NCBI GenBank assembly: GCA_003153875.1
Contig: PMBY01000131.1
Location: 1,479 to 10,270 of the forward strand
Source of the DNA: Myxococcales bacterium
GTDB taxonomy: Bacteria; Myxococcota; Polyangia; Fen-1088
Reading direction: 5' to 3'
Length of the DNA stretch: 8,792 bases
Shown here: piece after piece, positions 6,975 to 8,792 of the stretch
How the letters are laid out: every line of letters begins with the position of its first letter
Position numbering within the stretch: position 1 is the stretch's first letter
Made by a program: the position numbers and the translations under genes
Notes under the pieces: generated by a model
What the model saw: the letters and a program-made list of their open reading frames with translations, nothing else
The model's database searches: none
Told to the model about the DNA's origin: nothing

Positions 6975-7014
6975 GCCTCCCCGCCATGATTCGTCCGGGA
7001 GGCCAAGGGTTTTT
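6975..7014 (+). terminator. Possible rho-independent terminator or attenuator before the DUF5131 gene
   Basis: GCCTCCC (6975-6981) pairs perfectly with GGGAGGC (6997-7003) across a 15-base loop; a run of five T (7010-7014) begins 6 bases after the stem. The spacing and the long loop are not ideal. If it works, it ends the helicase/primase transcript or attenuates read-through into the next gene. Confidence 0.4.
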
Positions 7015-7028
7015 GTGAGCGGGCACAA
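7013..7028. promoter_or_regulatory. Operator-like inverted repeat before the DUF5131 ribosome site
   Basis: TTGTG (7013-7017) and CACAA (7024-7028) are perfect 5-base arms around AGCGGG. The string TTGTGAGCGG coincides with half of the lac operator, probably by chance, but the inverted repeat lies 12 bases before the AAGGAG at 7041-7046, a position where a bound repressor would matter. No convincing -35/-10 pair was found beside it. Confidence 0.3.
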
Positions 7029-7052
7029 TCAACGTGGAGCAAGGAGAGCACA

Positions 7053-8399
7053 GTGAACAAGACTTCGATTTCTTGGGTTGTTGGGCCGCGAGCCCGGGAT
7101 GACGGATCTCCTGGGTTCACTTGGTCGCCAGTTATTGGATGCTCCCCTTGTTCCAGTGGCTGTAAAGCGTGCTGGGCTGCCCGCCTAGCATCCACGCGGC
7201 TCGCCCACCTGCCCGAGTATCGCGGACTCGCCAAGGACGGCAAGTGGATCGGTGGCGCGCGGTTCCTGCCCGACCGGCTCGACCAGCCGCTGCGCAAGCG
7301 GAAGCCGGCTGGGATTGCAGTTGGGCTCATGGGCGACTTGTTTCACGAGAGCATTGCCGACGAACAGATTGCGGCGGTGTTCGGCGTGATGGCGGCGTGC
7401 CCACAGCACAGGTTTTTTGTGTTGTCGAAACGCGCGCGACGATTGCGCTCACTGCTGACTGATCCACAATTCATTGCAGAGGTACAGCGATATGAAGTCG
7501 AAAGAGGAAGCGATTCTCACGAGGCTAGCAACGGGGGAACTAGAAATCGACTCAATGGGACGAGTGTGGAGGCTCAAGCGTCGGATGGGAGGGAAGGGGG
7601 TTCGGCCTCTGGAAATGCGTCCCTGTCCCAGAAAACGGGCGGAGTACATGGACGACGTGGGATATCTTTTCCTGTCGATGATGATCGACGGGAAGGTGGT
7701 GCAAGCAAAGGCTCACCGTGTAGTATGGATCGGCTCGAACGGTCCAATCCCCGAGGGTCTGACCATCAACCACAAGAACGGGGACAAGGCGGACAACAGC
7801 CCGGAGAACTAGGAATTGGCTACGATGTCACAACAGAGAAGGCATGCTCTGGACGTCCTGAACGTGGACAGGAACCATCCCAAGGGGAGCAAGAATCCCA
7901 AGACACGCTTGACCGAGGAGGATGTGATAGCGATGAGGGAGCGCAGAGCACGGGGCGCAAGGGTGAAGGACATCGCGGAATCCGCAGGAATGAACGCGAA
8001 GGCGGTATCGAAGATTCTCACACGAAGAACCTGGACACACATTTAGGCTGGCCCCTCCCCAACGTCTGGCTCGGCGTGAGCGTCGAAGACAAGTCGGCCC
8101 TGGCCCGCGCGGACGAACTGCGAGACACCCCGGCCACCGTGCGCTTCCTGTCGTGCGAGCCACTGCTGGAAGACCTCGGGCCGATCAATCTGCGGGGCAT
8201 TTCGTGGGTCATCGTCGGCTGCGAAAGCGGCCCCGTCGCGCGCCACATGAAGGACGACTGGGCACTCTCGATTCGCGACCAGTGCCAGGCGGCCGGTGTG
8301 GCGTTCTTCCTGAAACAGAGAATGGCCTGCGGCAAACTCGACCACGAGCCGAAACTAAATGGCCGCACCTGGCGCGAGTTTCCCGAGGTCACGCCATGA
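7053..8399 (+). CDS. Phage Gp37/Gp68-like (DUF5131) protein with an overprinted insertion
   Basis: GTG start with AAGGAG at 7041-7046. Residues 1-145 and about 331-448 match the two halves of the DUF5131 family (PF07505, phage Gp37/Gp68): the three-cysteine motif C30-x6-C37-x2-C40 in WSPVIGC...GCKAC, LMGDLFHESIADEQI at 92-106, HRFFVLSKRARRLRSLL at 119-135, then WPLPNVWLGVSVED at 333-346, VRFLSCEPLL at 363-372, WVIVGCESGP at 385-394 and RDQCQAAGVAFFLKQ at 408-422. The biochemical function of the family is not established; the cysteines suggest a metal centre. Residues about 147-330 have no resemblance to the family: they are rich in Gly, Glu, Ser, Arg and Gln, look disordered, and coincide with an HNH endonuclease frame (7492-8046) read in another phase. 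The frame has no stop across this insertion, so a 448-residue product is possible. It ends in an ATGA overlap with the next gene. Confidence 0.85.
   Translation: MNKTSISWVVGPRARDDGSPGFTWSPVIGCSPCSSGCKACWAARLASTRLAHLPEYRGLAKDGKWIGGARFLPDRLDQPLRKRKPAGIAVGLMGDLFHESIADEQIAAVFGVMAACPQHRFFVLSKRARRLRSLLTDPQFIAEVQRYEVERGSDSHEASNGGTRNRLNGTSVEAQASDGREGGSASGNASLSQKTGGVHGRRGISFPVDDDRREGGASKGSPCSMDRLERSNPRGSDHQPQERGQGGQQPGELGIGYDVTTEKACSGRPERGQEPSQGEQESQDTLDRGGCDSDEGAQSTGRKGEGHRGIRRNEREGGIEDSHTKNLDTHLGWPLPNVWLGVSVEDKSALARADELRDTPATVRFLSCEPLLEDLGPINLRGISWVIVGCESGPVARHMKDDWALSIRDQCQAAGVAFFLKQRMACGKLDHEPKLNGRTWREFPEVTP
7492..8046 (+). pseudogene. HNH homing endonuclease nested in the DUF5131 gene, broken by an in-frame TAG
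   Basis: ATG 7492, with GAGGT at 7479-7483 eight bases upstream, opens a 184-codon frame interrupted once by TAG at 7810-7812 (codon 107) and ending with TAG at 8044-8046. Before the stop: YLFLSMMIDGKVVQAKAHRVV (residues 58-78, in part) and the HNH core with His75, Asn93-His94 and NGDKADN at 96-102, ending PEN at 104-106. After the stop: ELATMSQQRRHA, then a C-terminal helix-turn-helix tail (TRLTEEDVIAMRERRA, VKDIAESAGMNAKAVSKIL, RRTW) typical of phage HNH homing endonucleases. The TAG replaces the Leu of the conserved NLE motif, and the frame is otherwise intact, so the break looks recent or is read through. A restart at ATG 7825 could yield only the DNA-binding tail. The frame nearly fills the insertion: DUF5131 similarity ends around 7482-7488 and resumes at 8049. 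Confidence 0.82.
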
Positions 8400-8773
8400 G
8401 CCAGATCTACCTGTCCGCACGCTGGGAACGACAACAGGAACTCCGCGCCGTGCGGAACGCTCTTATTGGCTACGGGCACGAGGTGGTGTGTCGATGGTTG
8501 GAGGAGGAAGAGGACGTCACCACGAATCGTGGCCAGGCGGAAGCGGCGGACATGTGCTTGGCCGACATCGTTGACGCTGACATCTTCGTGGCGTTCACCG
8601 AGTTCTCGCGCCGGCCAGAACGTGGTGGGCGAAACGTCGAGTTGGGTGTGGCGCTCGAACTTGGGATTCGCGTGATTCTGTGCGGCCCACGCGAGGAGAA
8701 CATTTTCCATCACATGGGAGGAGTCGAGCAGGTTGACTCTGTCGCGGAACTGCTGACACGGCTGCGGGAATAA
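8396..8773 (+). CDS. Nucleoside 2-deoxyribosyltransferase-like protein
   Basis: 125 aa, an average length for the small Rossmann-like nucleoside deoxyribosyltransferase / deoxynucleotide N-glycosidase group, which cleaves or exchanges the base of a deoxynucleoside or its 5'-phosphate. Visible features: MSQIYLSARWERQQEL at 1-16 (nucleotide-binding first strand and helix), LADIVDADIFVAFTE at 55-69, GGRNVELGVALELG at 77-90 with Glu82 in the place of the catalytic glutamate, and VILCGPRENxFHHM-type end at 93-107. The start overlaps the DUF5131 stop as ATGA, so the two are translationally coupled. A role in phage nucleotide pools, base modification or salvage is likely; substrate is not predictable. 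Ends with TAA, the only TAA in the set. Confidence 0.85.
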   Translation: MSQIYLSARWERQQELRAVRNALIGYGHEVVCRWLEEEEDVTTNRGQAEAADMCLADIVDADIFVAFTEFSRRPERGGRNVELGVALELGIRVILCGPREENIFHHMGGVEQVDSVAELLTRLRE

Positions 8774-8776
8774 AAG

Positions 8777-8789
8777 GGCTTGACAAGCC
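8777..8789. promoter_or_regulatory. Short inverted repeat containing a TTGACA -35-like box at the window edge
   Basis: GGCTT (8777-8781), GAC, AAGCC (8785-8789), with TTGACA at 8780-8785 matching a consensus -35 element inside it, just after the last stop codon. A -10 element would lie beyond the window, so this cannot be confirmed; it may equally be a weak hairpin. Confidence 0.3.
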
Positions 8790-8792
8790 GAA

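Noticed and set aside
7010..7030. True lac operator
   Set aside because: The match TTGTGAGCGG is partial, and the second half differs. It is better described as a generic inverted repeat.
7474..7491. TTG start for the HNH frame
   Set aside because: ATG 7492 has a suitable GAGGT spacing, and the TTG region still belongs to DUF5131-like sequence.
7810..7812. Genome-wide recoding of TAG to an amino acid
   Set aside because: TAG ends the ParB-like gene at 2972-2974 and the HNH frame at 8044-8046 where gene ends are expected, so TAG seems to be a normal stop here. Local suppression cannot be excluded.
7483..8049. Group I intron with an HNH frame
   Set aside because: The 5' side ending in T and the insertion ending in G would fit, but there is no space for P3-P8 outside the frame and I could not recognise a core by eye. 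A covariance search would decide.
1..8792. tRNA genes, CRISPR arrays, insertion sequences or integrase/att sites
   Set aside because: No cloverleaf-like segment, no regularly spaced repeats and no transposase or integrase motifs were seen on either strand.

Overview
The window is GC-rich and reads like the replication and DNA-metabolism segment of a tailed phage or prophage. All supportable genes lie on the + strand. They are packed head to tail with ATGA or TGATG stop/start overlaps. The families are typical of phage accessory replication modules: an orphan DNA methyltransferase, a DnaB-like helicase, a ParB-like protein, a DEAH helicase, a Toprim primase, a Gp37/Gp68 (DUF5131) protein and a nucleoside-deoxyribosyltransferase-like protein. 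The host cannot be named from the sequence; high GC, GTG/TTG starts and clear AAGGAG ribosome sites only say a GC-rich bacterium. TGA is the main stop codon.

Layout: 1-114 is the tail of an unidentified gene, coupled to a compact beta-class methyltransferase (111-725). This is coupled to a DnaB-family helicase (722-1951) that ends early and lacks the arginine-finger segment. A ParB/Spo0J-like protein with an added four-cysteine zinc ribbon follows (1964-2974). Next is a RadD-like DEAH helicase (2977-5667) whose Walker A loop is split by a full-length LAGLIDADG intein (3145-4155). A small unknown gene (5667-5942) overlaps the Toprim primase (5929-6852).

The only real non-coding gap, 6853-7052, is dense in structure: hairpins, an iteron-like cluster of five GATC sites, a possible terminator and an inverted repeat just before the next ribosome site. 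It probably divides two transcription units and is the best candidate here for an origin, packaging site or operator region.

The second unit holds a DUF5131 protein (7053-8399), coupled to a deoxyribosyltransferase-like protein (8396-8773). The DUF5131 gene carries an insertion of about 555 bp that is essentially just an HNH homing-endonuclease reading frame in another frame, with no room for intron RNA. The DUF5131 frame stays open right through the insertion, while the HNH frame has an in-frame TAG exactly at its conserved Asn-Leu-Glu motif. That TAG would be silent in the DUF5131 frame if the ancestral codon was TTG. This overprinted arrangement is the most unusual thing in the window.

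Together the first unit would supply fork helicases, a primase and DNA-binding/marking functions. Two separate homing elements (intein and HNH) have colonised conserved genes, a common sign of phage gene flow.
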